Of a DNA stretch of 8,634 bases, positions 1 through 7,942 are shown piece after piece (position 1 is the stretch's first letter; every line of letters begins with the position of its first letter). The stretch is from Deltaproteobacteria bacterium (GTDB taxonomy: Bacteria > Desulfobacterota > DSM-4660 > Desulfatiglandales > HGW-15). Under the pieces are notes generated by a model. That model saw only the letters and a program-made list of their open reading frames with translations, searched no databases and was not told the DNA's origin. The stretch is taken from positions 1 through 8,634 of the forward strand of contig JAFDHB010000150.1 in the NCBI GenBank assembly GCA_019308985.1, in the 5' to 3' direction. Position numbers and translations under genes: made by a program.

Positions 1-62
1 TCTCCCCTTTGGCGGGATGGGTTGCATCGGTGATTCGGAGGCCCGAATCCCGCTGCCTAAGA

Positions 63-89
63 AATCCGTGTAATCCGTTCAATCCGTCT
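63..89. repeat. Three tandem 9-bp units (AATCCGTNN)
   Basis: Three consecutive 9-bp units are visible: AATCCGTGT (63-71), AATCCGTTC (72-80) and AATCCGTCT (81-89). They share the core AATCCGT and differ only in the last two bases. They lie downstream of the amidase gene in non-coding DNA. An 8-bp inverted repeat, GGAGGCCC (37-44) and GGGCCTCC (106-113), brackets them. The same unit recurs in reverse orientation at 8509-8526, so this is probably one copy of a dispersed intergenic repeat. Its function is unknown. Confidence 0.7.
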
Positions 90-181
90 CAAAAACAAAA
101 TAACGGGGCCTCCATAGCGGAATTTACGTCTTTGTTCCAAAAGGTCTCTTTTGAGTGCTGCGGTGGACACCCTTGGCCGGT

Positions 182-1912
182 CTACCCGCCCTTGTACGTC
201 AGTTCGATACTCTTGATGTAATCGTCTATCCCTGCAACGATACCATCGGCCAAGCCGTCCAAGTAGGCACTGCTGCTCAGGAGCCTTCGCTCATAGGGGT
301 TGCTGATGAAACCTGTCTCCACGAGAACAGAGGGCATCTCGGCACCTATCAACACGTAAAAGGGGGCCTGTTTTACTCCCAGATTCTTTATCTTTCTGTA
401 TTTCTTCTTGAGCCTGTCAATCATTCCGTCCTGGACCTCATAGGCCAATCTGCTGGACTCGTTGATCTTGGTGTTGAACATGAGGTCCCTGAGAATCACC
501 TGGAGATCGCTTATGTTTTTCTCAGAGGTGGCATTCTCAGCCGCTGCGAGCATAATGGCCCTCTTATCAGTGGTCATGTTTAGAAAATAGGTCTCGATTC
601 CTCTAACCCACGACTGTTTGTGGGAATTCACATGGAGACTGATAAACAGGTCGGCCTTCTTCACATTGGCAAAGGCGGTTCTTTTCTCCAGGGGAATAAA
701 AACGTCTTTCGTCCTGGTCAGGACCACGTCGCATCCCAAGCGCTTTTTAATTCTGGGCTTCAAGGCCCTGGCAAGCTTCAACACGATATCTTTTTCTCTT
801 AACCTGCCGTAATAGGTCCCGGGGTCCTTTCCCCCGTGTCCGGGGTCGATCACGATTCTCCTGACATTGAGGCCCAGCTGCCTTGCCAGGGAGATTTCCT
901 CCTCGGGCTCCTTGGTCCTCCTGATTCCCTTGTTGACAGAAGGCCTCTTGACCACTGTCTTTGTTTTGCCCTTGACGATCTTCCTTTCCGCCCCCTTGAC
1001 GTCTATTACGATTCGAAAGGGATCATAGAGGTGAAAGATCTTGTGGCCCTTTATGTTGTCTATGTCCAGGACCACCCTCACCCTGTTCCTGTTATACTGC
1101 CCTGCCCTTGCCCTCAGGAGTAGCCCGTCCTTGATGGGTATGGTGCTGTCTATGTCCGAGCTGACGTAAGCGCCTTCTATGTCCACGTAGAGCCTTGCAG
1201 GCTTCTTGGTCCTTGGGTCCTGCTTGAGCAGGTTGAATCGGTATTTCACGGGCCTTTCCAGGTCAACGACGACCCTGGTATAAGTGGGCGTAGACCAGTG
1301 ACGAATGTCTTTGACCCTGCTCAGCCCCCCGGTATTAGCAACCTTCTTGGCAGGACCCTGACGGGATACCTCCTTGCTGAGGATAGCCGAGAGCCTGTCC
1401 AGCATCTTCCTGGCCCTCGGGCGCATGTCCCCGGATGGAAATTTTATGTCCACTTTTAGGAACTCAACATAGGCACGGGCGGGATCCTTCCTCTCCCTGT
1501 ACAGGATATCCCCGATCCAGTACTGTGAGTCATCGGCCAGACGATGGCCCGGGTAGATCTCTACTACCTTGCGGTAGAGATCTATTGCCCTGTCCAGATC
1601 CTGCCTCAAACCCGAATAGCCGTAGAGCTTTCTGTACATCCTTGCGGACTTATACAGGCCCCAGGCCGCCTCGTTGCTCTTGGGATAGGACTCATACACG
1701 CGCTTGTAGAGGCCTATGCATCGCAGCCAGTTATGCCTGTACTTGATCCTGCTCCTGGATCTATAGAGTTTATCCCGGCAGGCATCAGCCTCCTTGAGGA
1801 GAGTCTTGGGGCCGGGGGCCCTTTTTCCCGAAGCCTCGTATCCTACTGGGCCGAGAAGTATCGCCAATGTGACCAGTACTATTGAGATTGACCTGGCTGT
1901 TTTCGCCGCCAT
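182..1912 (-). CDS. N-acetylmuramoyl-L-alanine amidase, TPR-AMIN-Amidase_3
   Basis: This is a periplasmic zinc amidase that cleaves the bond between N-acetylmuramic acid and L-alanine of peptidoglycan, the activity used to split septal wall during division (AmiB/AmiC family). The 576-residue product starts with a likely signal peptide (about 1-28, hydrophobic core 9-21). A helical TPR-like repeat region follows (about 38-180), then an AMIN domain (about 200-306), which in this family targets the septum or wall. A basic linker (307-335) leads to the Amidase_3 domain (351-570). Zinc ligands are visible as H359 in DPGHGGKDPG, E373 in LREKD and H427 in SLHVNS; the catalytic glutamate is E532 in VETGFISN. 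The ATG start is preceded by GAAAGG at close spacing. The gene is last in the minus-strand run, 152 bases after mutS, with its own candidate promoter. E. coli AmiB and AmiC have no TPR section, so the N-terminal extension is the notable part. Function is confident; the exact Ami subtype is not. Confidence 0.95.
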   Translation of the reverse strand: MAAKTARSISIVLVTLAILLGPVGYEASGKRAPGPKTLLKEADACRDKLYRSRSRIKYRHNWLRCIGLYKRVYESYPKSNEAAWGLYKSARMYRKLYGYSGLRQDLDRAIDLYRKVVEIYPGHRLADDSQYWIGDILYRERKDPARAYVEFLKVDIKFPSGDMRPRARKMLDRLSAILSKEVSRQGPAKKVANTGGLSRVKDIRHWSTPTYTRVVVDLERPVKYRFNLLKQDPRTKKPARLYVDIEGAYVSSDIDSTIPIKDGLLLRARAGQYNRNRVRVVLDIDNIKGHKIFHLYDPFRIVIDVKGAERKIVKGKTKTVVKRPSVNKGIRRTKEPEEEISLARQLGLNVRRIVIDPGHGGKDPGTYYGRLREKDIVLKLARALKPRIKKRLGCDVVLTRTKDVFIPLEKRTAFANVKKADLFISLHVNSHKQSWVRGIETYFLNMTTDKRAIMLAAAENATSEKNISDLQVILRDLMFNTKINESSRLAYEVQDGMIDRLKKKYRKIKNLGVKQAPFYVLIGAEMPSVLVETGFISNPYERRLLSSSAYLDGLADGIVAGIDDYIKSIELTYKGG

Positions 1913-1976
1913 ATGCCTTTCAATAATTCCACGAAACTTAGACTATTTCGTTCCTAATTGGATTTCGCAACATAGA

Positions 1977-1995
1977 ATTATAACAAAGTATAGCA
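1977..1995 (-). promoter_or_regulatory. Candidate extended -10 promoter(s) for the amidase gene
   Basis: On the minus strand two extended -10 elements lie close together in an AT-rich patch of the mutS-amidase gap: TGCTATACT (1987-1995) and TGTTATAAT (1977-1985). Each has the TGn extension. No good -35 hexamer is seen at 16-18 bases upstream (only TGAATT-like sequence), which fits extended -10 promoters. Transcripts would start about 55-65 bases before the amidase ATG. The local AT-richness could produce such matches by chance. Confidence 0.4.
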
Positions 1996-2064
1996 TAAAA
2001 TTCATGAAAATTCATTACTATTCCACCACGCACAGCTTGTCTTGCTACAAACGGCCCATAGACC

Positions 2065-4686
2065 TTATCCTTCCTCCCTCTCCAGGTACTCCCTGAGCCT
2101 GTTCAATTCGTTCAGCGCCTCCAGGGGAGTCATATTGGATATATCCATGTCCTTGATCATCTTTCTGAGTCTCTGATCCCTGGCCCCGAAGAGGTTGAGC
2201 TGTAAGGGATCTTCCCTCTGTCTTCTCACCTTGGACTTTGCCATACGGGGCCTGCCCGCCTCGTCGACTGCCCCACCTTCCAGGTTCTCCAGGATCTCCT
2301 TTGCCCTCTCGATTACATGCTCAGGGATACCCGCGATGCGCGCAACCTGGATGCCGTAGCTCCTGTTTGCTCCACCCTCTACCATCTTCCTCAAAAAAAT
2401 GATCTGATCTTTCCATTCTTTGACGGCGATGTTAAAGTTCTTCACCCTCTTCTTGGCTGTCACCAATTCCGTCAGTTCATGGTAATGGGTTGCAAAGAGG
2501 GTCCTCACCCCTTTTCCTTCCCTGTCATGGAGGGCCTCTCCAACCGCCCAAGCGATACTCAGCCCGTCATAGGTACTGGTCCCTCTGCCTATCTCATCCA
2601 GTATGACGAGGCTCCTTGGTGTTGCATGCCTCAAGATGTTGGCAGTCTCGTTCATCTCTACCATAAAAGTACTCTGCCCCTTTGACAGGTCATCTGATGC
2701 CCCGATCCTCGTAAAAATGCGGTCAACAATTCCTATTTTTGCGCTGGATGCCGGCACGAAACTACCCATCTGCGCCATGAGCACGGTCAGGGCGGTCTGC
2801 CTGAGCACGGTAGATTTTCCTGCCATATTGGGGCCCGTTATGATCAATATTTGCTGCTCCCTGTCATCCAAGTGGATATCATTGGGTACAAAGTCCTCCT
2901 CTTTGACCACTTGTTCGATGACGGGATGCCTGCCGTCAAGGATGTGGATCTCCCCCCCCTCATTGACCTGAGGACATGTATACCCGTTCAATTCTGCGAC
3001 CTCGGCCAGTGCGGCCAGGACGTCCAGTTCGCCTATGAAGCCTGCCGTCCCCTTTATCCTTTGATTTTCCCTGGCAATGCGTTCTCGAATTTCTTCAAAG
3101 AGTTCATATTCCCTGGCCATCATTTTCTCTTCCGCCCCGAGGAGCATCTCTTCGTGTTCCTTCAAAGCTTCTGTTACGTACCTCTCTCCGTTGACCAATG
3201 TCTGCTTCCTGATGTAATCCTTGGGGACGAGATGCAAGTTGGCCTTGGATATTTCGATATAGTATCCGAAGACCTTATTGTACCCGATTCTTAGGTTCGG
3301 GATTCCGGTCCTTCCTTGCTCCTTGGCCTCCAATTCTCTTATCCATTTCTTGCCATCCCGGGTGAGGCTGATGAGTTGGTCCAATTCCTCGTCGTATCCT
3401 TGCTTGATGATCCCCCCTTCCTTTATGGATACGGGAGGATCCTCACGGATAGATCGATCAATGAGTTGGGCTACATCCTGGAGGGTATCGATCTTGAGGG
3501 CAATATCAGCAAGGAGTTCAGAGGCGGAGCCGGCCAGCCTTTCCTTTATTCGAGGCAAGCGAAGGATGGAAGATTTTAGGGCAATGAGATCCCTGCCGTT
3601 GGCCCTGCCCATGGATATGCGGCTGTTGAGTCTCTCCAGGTCATAAACACCCTCAAGCTGATCCCTTATCTCCTCCCTAAACATGGGATCCTCCCTGAAA
3701 TCAGACACGGCTGCCAGGCGCTTTCTTATCCGGGTAACATCAATCAGCGGGTATCCGATCCACCTCTTCAGGAGCCTGCTGCCCATTGGGGTTACGGTCC
3801 TATCCAGGATCTGAAACAAAGAGCCTTTAGAGGTGCGACGTCTCATAGTGTGAAATAGTTCCAGGTTTTGGATCGTAGACTCATCAAGGAACATGTAGTC
3901 GCCGACGTGGTAACTGGTGATATCCCTGATGTGGGCAGGACTGGCCTTCTGGGTTTCCAGGAGATAGTGCACTATGGCACCCGCTGCAATAATGCCTTGC
4001 TCCATATCCTCTATACCGAAACCTCCAAGGGATCTCACCCTAAGTTGTTCTCTCAGCAATCGTTCCGCCCTGGCCCGGTTGAATATTTCTCTTCCGAGCA
4101 ACTCCAGCCTGTATCTAGAGAGCTCCCTCCTGCTCGCCAGGTCTTCCTGGTCAGGGACCAGGAGTTCCGCCGGGTCAATCCTGCCCAGCTCATCCAAGAG
4201 TTCTTCCCAGTTGCCCAGCTCGGTGACACGAAACTCCCCCGTGGAAACGTCTACGTGCGCAAGTCCGTATTTAGCGTCCCTTGCTGAGACGGCTGCCATG
4301 AAGAGATTGGTCTTTCCGTCCAACCCGCTGTCATCCGCGGCAGAGCCGGGCGTCACTATCCTAACCACTTCCCTCTTGACTATACCCTTGCTCGCCTTGG
4401 GGTCCTCGGTCTGCTCGCAGATCGCGACTTTCCACCCGCTCTCGATAAGCTTTGCCACATAGTTCTTGGAGGCGTGATGGGGCACTCCGCACATGGGGAC
4501 CTTTTCCCCGTTATAGGTCCCACGAGACGTCAGTGTTATTCCCAGTATCCTTGACGCGACCTTGGCATCCTCAAAAAACATCTCGTAGAAATCCCCCATG
4601 CGAAAAAAGAGGATGGCGTCGGGATGCTGGCTCTTGATACCAAGGTATTGCTTGAGCATGGGGGTGAGGTTGTTCATTCCTGTCAC
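2065..4686 (-). CDS. mutS: DNA mismatch repair protein MutS
   Basis: MutS binds mismatches and small loops in DNA and, on exchanging ADP for ATP, recruits MutL to start repair. The 873-residue product has normal length. The mismatch-reading FYE motif is at 33-35 in [11 protein letters not shown]. Connector, lever and clamp regions follow, then the ATPase domain: Walker [10 protein letters not shown] (618-626), signature region [11 protein letters not shown] (664-674), Walker [11 protein letters not shown] (693-702) and the ATHYHEL segment (732-738). QLNLF (829-833) resembles a sliding-clamp binding motif, and the C-terminal [13 protein letters not shown] segment (852-864) matches the oligomerisation tail. 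The start taken here is GTG at 4686, overlapping the lapB stop by 4 bases (GTGA), with AAGGGGG four bases upstream. ATG at 4677 (residue 4) is the alternative; its nearest AGGA touches the codon, so GTG looks better. The overlap implies translational coupling with lapB. No mutL lies in the window. Confidence 0.98.
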   Translation of the reverse strand: MTGMNNLTPMLKQYLGIKSQHPDAILFFRMGDFYEMFFEDAKVASRILGITLTSRGTYNGEKVPMCGVPHHASKNYVAKLIESGWKVAICEQTEDPKASKGIVKREVVRIVTPGSAADDSGLDGKTNLFMAAVSARDAKYGLAHVDVSTGEFRVTELGNWEELLDELGRIDPAELLVPDQEDLASRRELSRYRLELLGREIFNRARAERLLREQLRVRSLGGFGIEDMEQGIIAAGAIVHYLLETQKASPAHIRDITSYHVGDYMFLDESTIQNLELFHTMRRRTSKGSLFQILDRTVTPMGSRLLKRWIGYPLIDVTRIRKRLAAVSDFREDPMFREEIRDQLEGVYDLERLNSRISMGRANGRDLIALKSSILRLPRIKERLAGSASELLADIALKIDTLQDVAQLIDRSIREDPPVSIKEGGIIKQGYDEELDQLISLTRDGKKWIRELEAKEQGRTGIPNLRIGYNKVFGYYIEISKANLHLVPKDYIRKQTLVNGERYVTEALKEHEEMLLGAEEKMMAREYELFEEIRERIARENQRIKGTAGFIGELDVLAALAEVAELNGYTCPQVNEGGEIHILDGRHPVIEQVVKEEDFVPNDIHLDDREQQILIITGPNMAGKSTVLRQTALTVLMAQMGSFVPASSAKIGIVDRIFTRIGASDDLSKGQSTFMVEMNETANILRHATPRSLVILDEIGRGTSTYDGLSIAWAVGEALHDREGKGVRTLFATHYHELTELVTAKKRVKNFNIAVKEWKDQIIFLRKMVEGGANRSYGIQVARIAGIPEHVIERAKEILENLEGGAVDEAGRPRMAKSKVRRQREDPLQLNLFGARDQRLRKMIKDMDISNMTPLEALNELNRLREYLEREEG

Positions 4687-5957
4687 GCTGCCCCCTTTTG
4701 TCCCTCGGATTGTGCGCGAGGGGATCTATGACTCCTGCTTCGCTCTTTCTCTGCTACTTCTCTCCGTCCATGAAACTCCATAGAGTCCCACTTCCTGCAC
4801 TGGGGACACTGCCACTGAAGCTCAGCGGGCGTGAACCCGCAGTTCGTGCACTGGAACTTGAGATAGGGCATTTTGAGCCTTGACAAGATATCCCTGCATT
4901 CGTCCAGAGCATCTTCCTTTCTGCCCATGGCCAGGAGTATCTCCACCATGAATTTCCTGGCCTCCCAGAAATCCGCGTCCAGGTTCAAGGCGTTCCGCAG
5001 TTCCCCAATGGCTCCCTCCTGGTCCCCCTTGTTATAGAGGTACCGTGCAAGCGCCATGTGGGTGAAAGCATCCGAGTTCGACCCTGCACATTCCCTCAAA
5101 AAATCCTCTATCATTTCGAAGTCTTTCATTCTCATGTACATCTCTTCAAGACGCTTGTAAGCGAGGAATGTAAACCTGGGGGCCACTCTCACTATCTTCT
5201 TCCATGTGTTGATAGCGCCTTCGTAGTCACCTTCGCCCAAGTATAGGTCCCCCAGATGGAGATAGGCATCTATACACCTCTCGTCTATGGCCAAGGCCCT
5301 TTTAAAACACCTCTTGGCTTTTGAAGCATCACCCTTTTCAGCATAGACCTTCCCCAGCTCGGTCTGATGATGGGCAAGGATATGGCCATGGTCTCCCCTT
5401 GTCAGGCCTGCTATCTTCTCTCTTGTAGCATAGGCATTGGACCAGTCTTTCAGTTCTTCGTAGATCTTTTCCACCTCTTCCAGGGCCTCCAGGTCTGCGG
5501 GGTCCTTTTCCAGCAGCTTGGAGAAGGTGTCAAGTGCCCTGTCCAAGAACCCTCCCTTTCGGTAGTCCAGCCCTAAGTCAAAGAGGGCCCTCATTCTTAT
5601 TTGTTCGTCAATGTTGGTCCTCAAAATTATGCTCTGCCTGATCCGTATTGCCCTGTCTATTTCACCCTTTGATCGGTACAGGTTGCCGAGGGCCACGTAG
5701 GTCTCTACAGTATCAGAGTTTACCTGGACCGACTTGGTGAATTCCTCGATGGCGTGATCGTGATCATTGGAGAGGATGTACTGGATACCCCTCAGGAAGG
5801 ACCGGTCTTCTCCCGGAGAAAGGGCTTTGAACCTCGACCCCTTTTGGGAGCGCATCCGTAGACCTACGATGATGCCTACAACAAAGGCAAAGGCGATACT
5901 GGTTAGAAGCGTGGGATTGTTTGGGTCAAGGATCCACCCCCAAATCTCTTTCCACAT
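4683..5957 (-). CDS. lapB: LapB-like TPR protein with rubredoxin-type zinc ribbon (lipopolysaccharide assembly protein B)
   Basis: In E. coli, LapB (YciM) is an inner-membrane-anchored cytoplasmic protein that directs FtsH to degrade LpxC and so limits lipopolysaccharide synthesis. The 424-residue product has the same build: one N-terminal membrane helix (about 16-33, [18 protein letters not shown]), a long run of TPR units (about 50-360; for example [18 protein letters not shown] and [18 protein letters not shown]), and a C-terminal zinc ribbon with C370-x2-C373 and C384-x2-C387 followed by RKWDSM. E. coli LapB is about 389 residues; the excess is mostly a charged, low-complexity tail after residue 397 rich in R, S, E and Q. 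The last codons carry the ribosome-binding purines of mutS. The ATG has GGGGAG about 12 bases upstream, rather far. lapA lies just upstream but across an unusually large 206-base structured spacer. The family call is firm; FtsH/LpxC control here is inferred from E. coli. Confidence 0.92.
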   Translation of the reverse strand: MWKEIWGWILDPNNPTLLTSIAFAFVVGIIVGLRMRSQKGSRFKALSPGEDRSFLRGIQYILSNDHDHAIEEFTKSVQVNSDTVETYVALGNLYRSKGEIDRAIRIRQSIILRTNIDEQIRMRALFDLGLDYRKGGFLDRALDTFSKLLEKDPADLEALEEVEKIYEELKDWSNAYATREKIAGLTRGDHGHILAHHQTELGKVYAEKGDASKAKRCFKRALAIDERCIDAYLHLGDLYLGEGDYEGAINTWKKIVRVAPRFTFLAYKRLEEMYMRMKDFEMIEDFLRECAGSNSDAFTHMALARYLYNKGDQEGAIGELRNALNLDADFWEARKFMVEILLAMGRKEDALDECRDILSRLKMPYLKFQCTNCGFTPAELQWQCPQCRKWDSMEFHGRREVAEKERSRSHRSPRAQSEGQKGAA

Positions 5958-6163
5958 GAAATGATTCGTCTCCCCGGGTTTATTTGCCTTCGCCGCAATA
6001 CCCTGTAGTTACCCACAGGGATGAAGGGCTTGCCCGCCATTCCGAAAGTTTCGGTTAAAGGCCTGCACGCCGTGCCCAAGGCAGGCCACCGAGCAGTTGC
6101 GCTTCCATACCCCGCAGCTTGTTGCAGTGAAGCGGAAATCCCCTTTGCGGGGCCGCAGGGGTT
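5958..6163. other. Structured, GC-rich non-coding spacer between lapA and lapB
   Basis: This stretch has no credible gene but carries a dense set of inverted repeats: CCCTGT/ACAGGG (6001-6006 with 6015-6020), CCGAA/TTCGG (6042-6046 with 6050-6054), GGCCTGC/GCAGGCC (6060-6066 with 6081-6087), CCCCGCA/TGCGGGG (6110-6116 with 6146-6152) and the hairpin at 6136-6163. The 6146-6152 arm is shared between the last two, so they exclude each other. It could be a dispersed repeat cluster inserted between the two genes or a leader controlling lapB. The sequence alone does not decide. Confidence 0.55.
6136..6163 (-). terminator. Possible hairpin terminator or attenuator after lapA
   Basis: Starting one base after the lapA stop on the minus strand, the transcript reads AAACCCCTGCG, then a short loop, then CGCAAAGGGGATTT. 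CCCC pairs with GGGG and TGCG with CGCA, with a small bulge, giving a strong GC stem. Only three T residues follow, so a classical rho-independent terminator is not well supported. It may act as a weak attenuator or protect the end of the lapA transcript. Confidence 0.3.
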
Positions 6164-6511
6164 TCATTGGGCGTCAGCTTCCTTGAAGGTGCCTACCTCA
6201 TCCGAGGTAATGGGCAGATTTCTCAAGGAGCTCAGTTCCTTTTCCTTCTCTTCATTGGTCTCCATCAGGGCCTTTATCTGCTTCTTGAGTTTGAAGCGTT
6301 CAATCATTCCGTAGATACCCATCACAACCACCCCGAACAGAAAGGCAATCGTTACGATATAGTACAGTGATACCGTAGGTGTTCTTACTTCGTGGGAAAA
6401 GAATTTGATACGAAATACCACGGTGGTGGACATAGCCTGGTGGTTCTGTACGATCAAAATGACCACAATCAGCATCAACAGGATCGCCAGTATGAACTTA
6501 AGGTGCTTCAT
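6164..6511 (-). CDS. lapA: LapA-domain (DUF1049) inner-membrane protein
   Basis: The 115-residue protein has the LapA layout: a first membrane helix (about 5-22) ending in VQNHQ, a short loop with the VVFRIKFF strand, a second membrane helix (about 46-70), then a charged coiled-coil tail (about 71-98, rich in K and E). The QN pair after helix 1 and the phe-rich strand after it are typical of the family. In E. coli LapA (about 102 residues) acts with LapB in lipopolysaccharide homeostasis, and here it is directly upstream of lapB, which strengthens the call. The ATG at 6511 has a strong ribosome site, AGGAGGAGG, four to five bases away. It lies 69 bases after the HIT gene and is probably co-transcribed with it. 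Confidence 0.85.
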   Translation of the reverse strand: MKHLKFILAILLMLIVVILIVQNHQAMSTTVVFRIKFFSHEVRTPTVSLYYIVTIAFLFGVVVMGIYGMIERFKLKKQIKALMETNEEKEKELSSLRNLPITSDEVGTFKEADAQ

Positions 6512-6563
6512 CGGCCTCCTCCTAGGAAAAAATTATCTCTTGTGTATATTCCTGCCCATTCCC

Positions 6564-6579
6564 CCTGTAAGCCTGTAAG
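6564..6579. repeat. Tandem 8-bp duplication beside the HIT gene stop
   Basis: CCTGTAAG occurs twice in direct succession (6564-6571 and 6572-6579), one base beyond the stop codon of the HIT gene. It is too short to call functional. It may be a slippage duplication. Confidence 0.5.
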
Positions 6580-6580
6580 T

Positions 6581-7093
6581 CTAGTTCTGGAATCCCCCTT
6601 CGTCCTGCTCGACAGCAGAGAAAAACGGCCTGAGCTTCTTATAGGTCTCTCTTATGTGCTCAGGGATCACCCTGACTTCCCCCACGACGGTCATCATATT
6701 AGTATCGCCGTTCCATCTCGGCACGATGTGGAAGTGCATGTGATCTTCCATGCCGGCCCCTGCCACTCTGCCTATATTGAGGCCCACGTTGAAACCTTCA
6801 GGCTTCATTACATCCTTGAGCACCCTGATGGATTTCCGAACAAGCTTCATCAAGTCCAAAAGCTCCTCGCTTGAAAGGTGCTCCAGATCAGGACAATGTC
6901 TGACAGGTGCCACCAGCAGATGACCATTATTGTACGGATACCTGTTCATCATCACCATTGTCATAGGCCCAACGTAGAGGATGAGCCGCTTCTCATCCTC
7001 CGTTCTGACCTCGCCAGGGCAAAAGATACACTCTACGTCCTCCTTATCCGAATCAATATATTCCATTCTCCATGGCGCCCAAAGAACTTTCAT
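6581..7093 (-). CDS. HIT-family nucleotide hydrolase/phosphorylase (Ap4A phosphorylase-like)
   Basis: The 170-residue protein carries the histidine triad H118-M-H120-F-H122-I-V, where the middle histidine is the nucleophile that attacks the alpha phosphate of a nucleotide substrate. The N-terminal LWAPWRMEYI, the pair C22-x2-C25 (probable metal site), NGHLLVAP (56-63) and VPRWNGDTN (124-132) together resemble the cytosolic branch that includes the mycobacterial Ap4A phosphorylase Rv2613c. A role in degrading diadenosine polyphosphates is therefore likely but not proven, since HIT proteins also hydrolyse other nucleotide conjugates. Length is normal and no motif is missing. The ATG at 7093 has GAGGG seven bases upstream. 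It lies about 100 bases after the phosphoesterase gene and 69 bases before lapA, in the same direction. Confidence 0.93.
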   Translation of the reverse strand: MKVLWAPWRMEYIDSDKEDVECIFCPGEVRTEDEKRLILYVGPMTMVMMNRYPYNNGHLLVAPVRHCPDLEHLSSEELLDLMKLVRKSIRVLKDVMKPEGFNVGLNIGRVAGAGMEDHMHFHIVPRWNGDTNMMTVVGEVRVIPEHIRETYKKLRPFFSAVEQDEGGFQN

Positions 7094-7193
7094 CAGAACA
7101 CCCTCACCTCAGTGAAATCCAAAGAATAGCCTCCTGCCTTTCTTGTTTTTCTCTTATAACTCTACCAACGGGACCGAGGCTTGTCGGCTCCTC

Positions 7194-7685
7194 TTATCCG
7201 GCATCTATGTCAATGATCTCACCGGAAATCCCATCCCCCAGTCTCAGTATACCGATGCTGTGCATCCCGGATGAAGTATAACCCAGGGCGGTACCGGGAT
7301 TGAAAAACAAGATCCCGTCCTTGAATCGGTTCGCCGCCCTGTGGGAATGGCCGTAAATGATAATGTCCACGTCTTGAAACTGGTCCCTGATCCTGTCTTC
7401 CAGCCCATCCGGCGACCCCCATCCATGGATTAGTCCTATCTTCAAGGGACCCACTTCAATGGTCTTTTTCTCCGGCAGCCTCAACTTCAAATCCCGGGGA
7501 TCCATGTTCCCGTGAACCCCGTGGAAAGGTTTCTTGCTCAAGAAGTCAATAACCTCTTCTGATACGAAATCCCCCGCATGGATAATCATATCCACGTCCT
7601 TGAGATATCTCTCATAGAGTCCCACCAGATCTCTAGAGACCCCGTGAAGATGTGTATCCGATAAGACAGCTATCTTTTTTTCCAT
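7194..7685 (-). CDS. YfcE/MJ0936-type metallophosphoesterase
   Basis: This is a small calcineurin-like phosphoesterase of 163 residues that uses two metal ions to cleave phosphodiesters. All motifs of the YfcE group are present: D10-T-H12 in LSDTH, G38-D39 in HAGDF, G59-N60-M61-D62, H87 in LIHGWG and G112-H113-S114-H115. The physiological substrate of this group is generally unknown; E. coli YfcE acts on artificial phosphodiesters. I start at ATG 7685 because family members begin just before the KIAVLSDTH strand. An in-frame TTG at 7712 would add nine residues, but that region carries the purine-rich GGGGAGG likely to belong to the leader. It is the first gene of the minus-strand run, directly behind the promoter at 7734-7761. 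Confidence 0.93.
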   Translation of the reverse strand: MEKKIAVLSDTHLHGVSRDLVGLYERYLKDVDMIIHAGDFVSEEVIDFLSKKPFHGVHGNMDPRDLKLRLPEKKTIEVGPLKIGLIHGWGSPDGLEDRIRDQFQDVDIIIYGHSHRAANRFKDGILFFNPGTALGYTSSGMHSIGILRLGDGISGEIIDIDAG

Positions 7686-7733
7686 ATCCTGGAGATTCCT
7701 AACCTCCCCCAAGTACGGTATTTTTATTGTCGG

Positions 7734-7761
7734 AGTATACCAATATAGACAAAAAAGACAA
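7734..7761 (-). promoter_or_regulatory. Sigma70-like promoter for the phosphoesterase gene / operon
   Basis: On the minus strand, -35 TTGTCT (7756-7761) is followed after 16 bases by TATACT (7734-7739), with a TGG extension making an extended -10. Matches are 4 of 6 and 5 of 6 to consensus. Transcription would begin near 7725-7728, giving a leader of about 40 bases to the ATG at 7685. The 48-bp palindrome ends only seven bases upstream of the -35, so it may influence this promoter. Confidence 0.6.
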
Positions 7762-7768
7762 GTCGTAA

Positions 7769-7816
7769 CTGATGCTTTCGGAAAAGCCCCATCTGGGGCT
7801 TTTCCGAAAGCATCAG
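7769..7816. repeat. 48-bp near-perfect palindrome (23-bp arms, 2-bp centre)
   Basis: Left arm 7769-7791 and right arm 7794-7816 are exact reverse complements. The centre is TC, or a four-base loop ATCT (7791-7794) if the innermost pair is left open. Each arm runs from CTGATGCTTTCGG to GAAAAGCCCC on the left and mirrors on the right. Neither side has an immediate T run. On the minus strand a TTTTTT occurs about 12 bases past the hairpin, too far for a classical terminator. It lies between two divergent genes, where a terminator is not expected. Candidates are a dispersed repetitive palindrome or a regulator site. Confidence 0.9.
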
Positions 7817-7942
7817 CTCATTTACGGACGATACGAGCAAGTCATATTCTGCCCTTATAAATTCATTTGACTGGAACAACATTTTCTTGTATTTGACTAC
7901 ACCGATATGTTGAACATGGGTTGAGGGCAAGCCACATAGACA

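Noticed and set aside
32..49. GATTCGG/CCGAATC inverted repeat as part of a tRNA T-arm
   Set aside because: No acceptor, D or anticodon arms can be fitted around it; it is just a 7-bp hairpin.
138..153. CAAAAG/CTTTTG hairpin about 29 bases after the amidase stop, as a terminator
   Set aside because: The stem is only six base pairs, AT-rich, and has no T run after it on the minus strand, so it is too weak to call.
155..583. Long plus-strand frames opposite the amidase, mutS and lapB (for example 155-583, 2851-3294, 3974-4462)
   Set aside because: They lie entirely antisense to genes with clear family motifs, have low-complexity or non-protein-like composition and no ribosome sites. They are shadows of the real genes.
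6564..6579. Tandem CCTGTAAG as an attachment-site core or target duplication
   Set aside because: There is no integrase, transposon end or foreign DNA nearby; two adjacent 8-bp copies are easily made by slippage.
7769..7816. The palindrome as a rho-independent terminator
   Set aside because: The nearest T run on the minus strand is about 12 bases beyond the stem, the plus strand has none, and the flanking genes diverge so no transcript is expected to end here.
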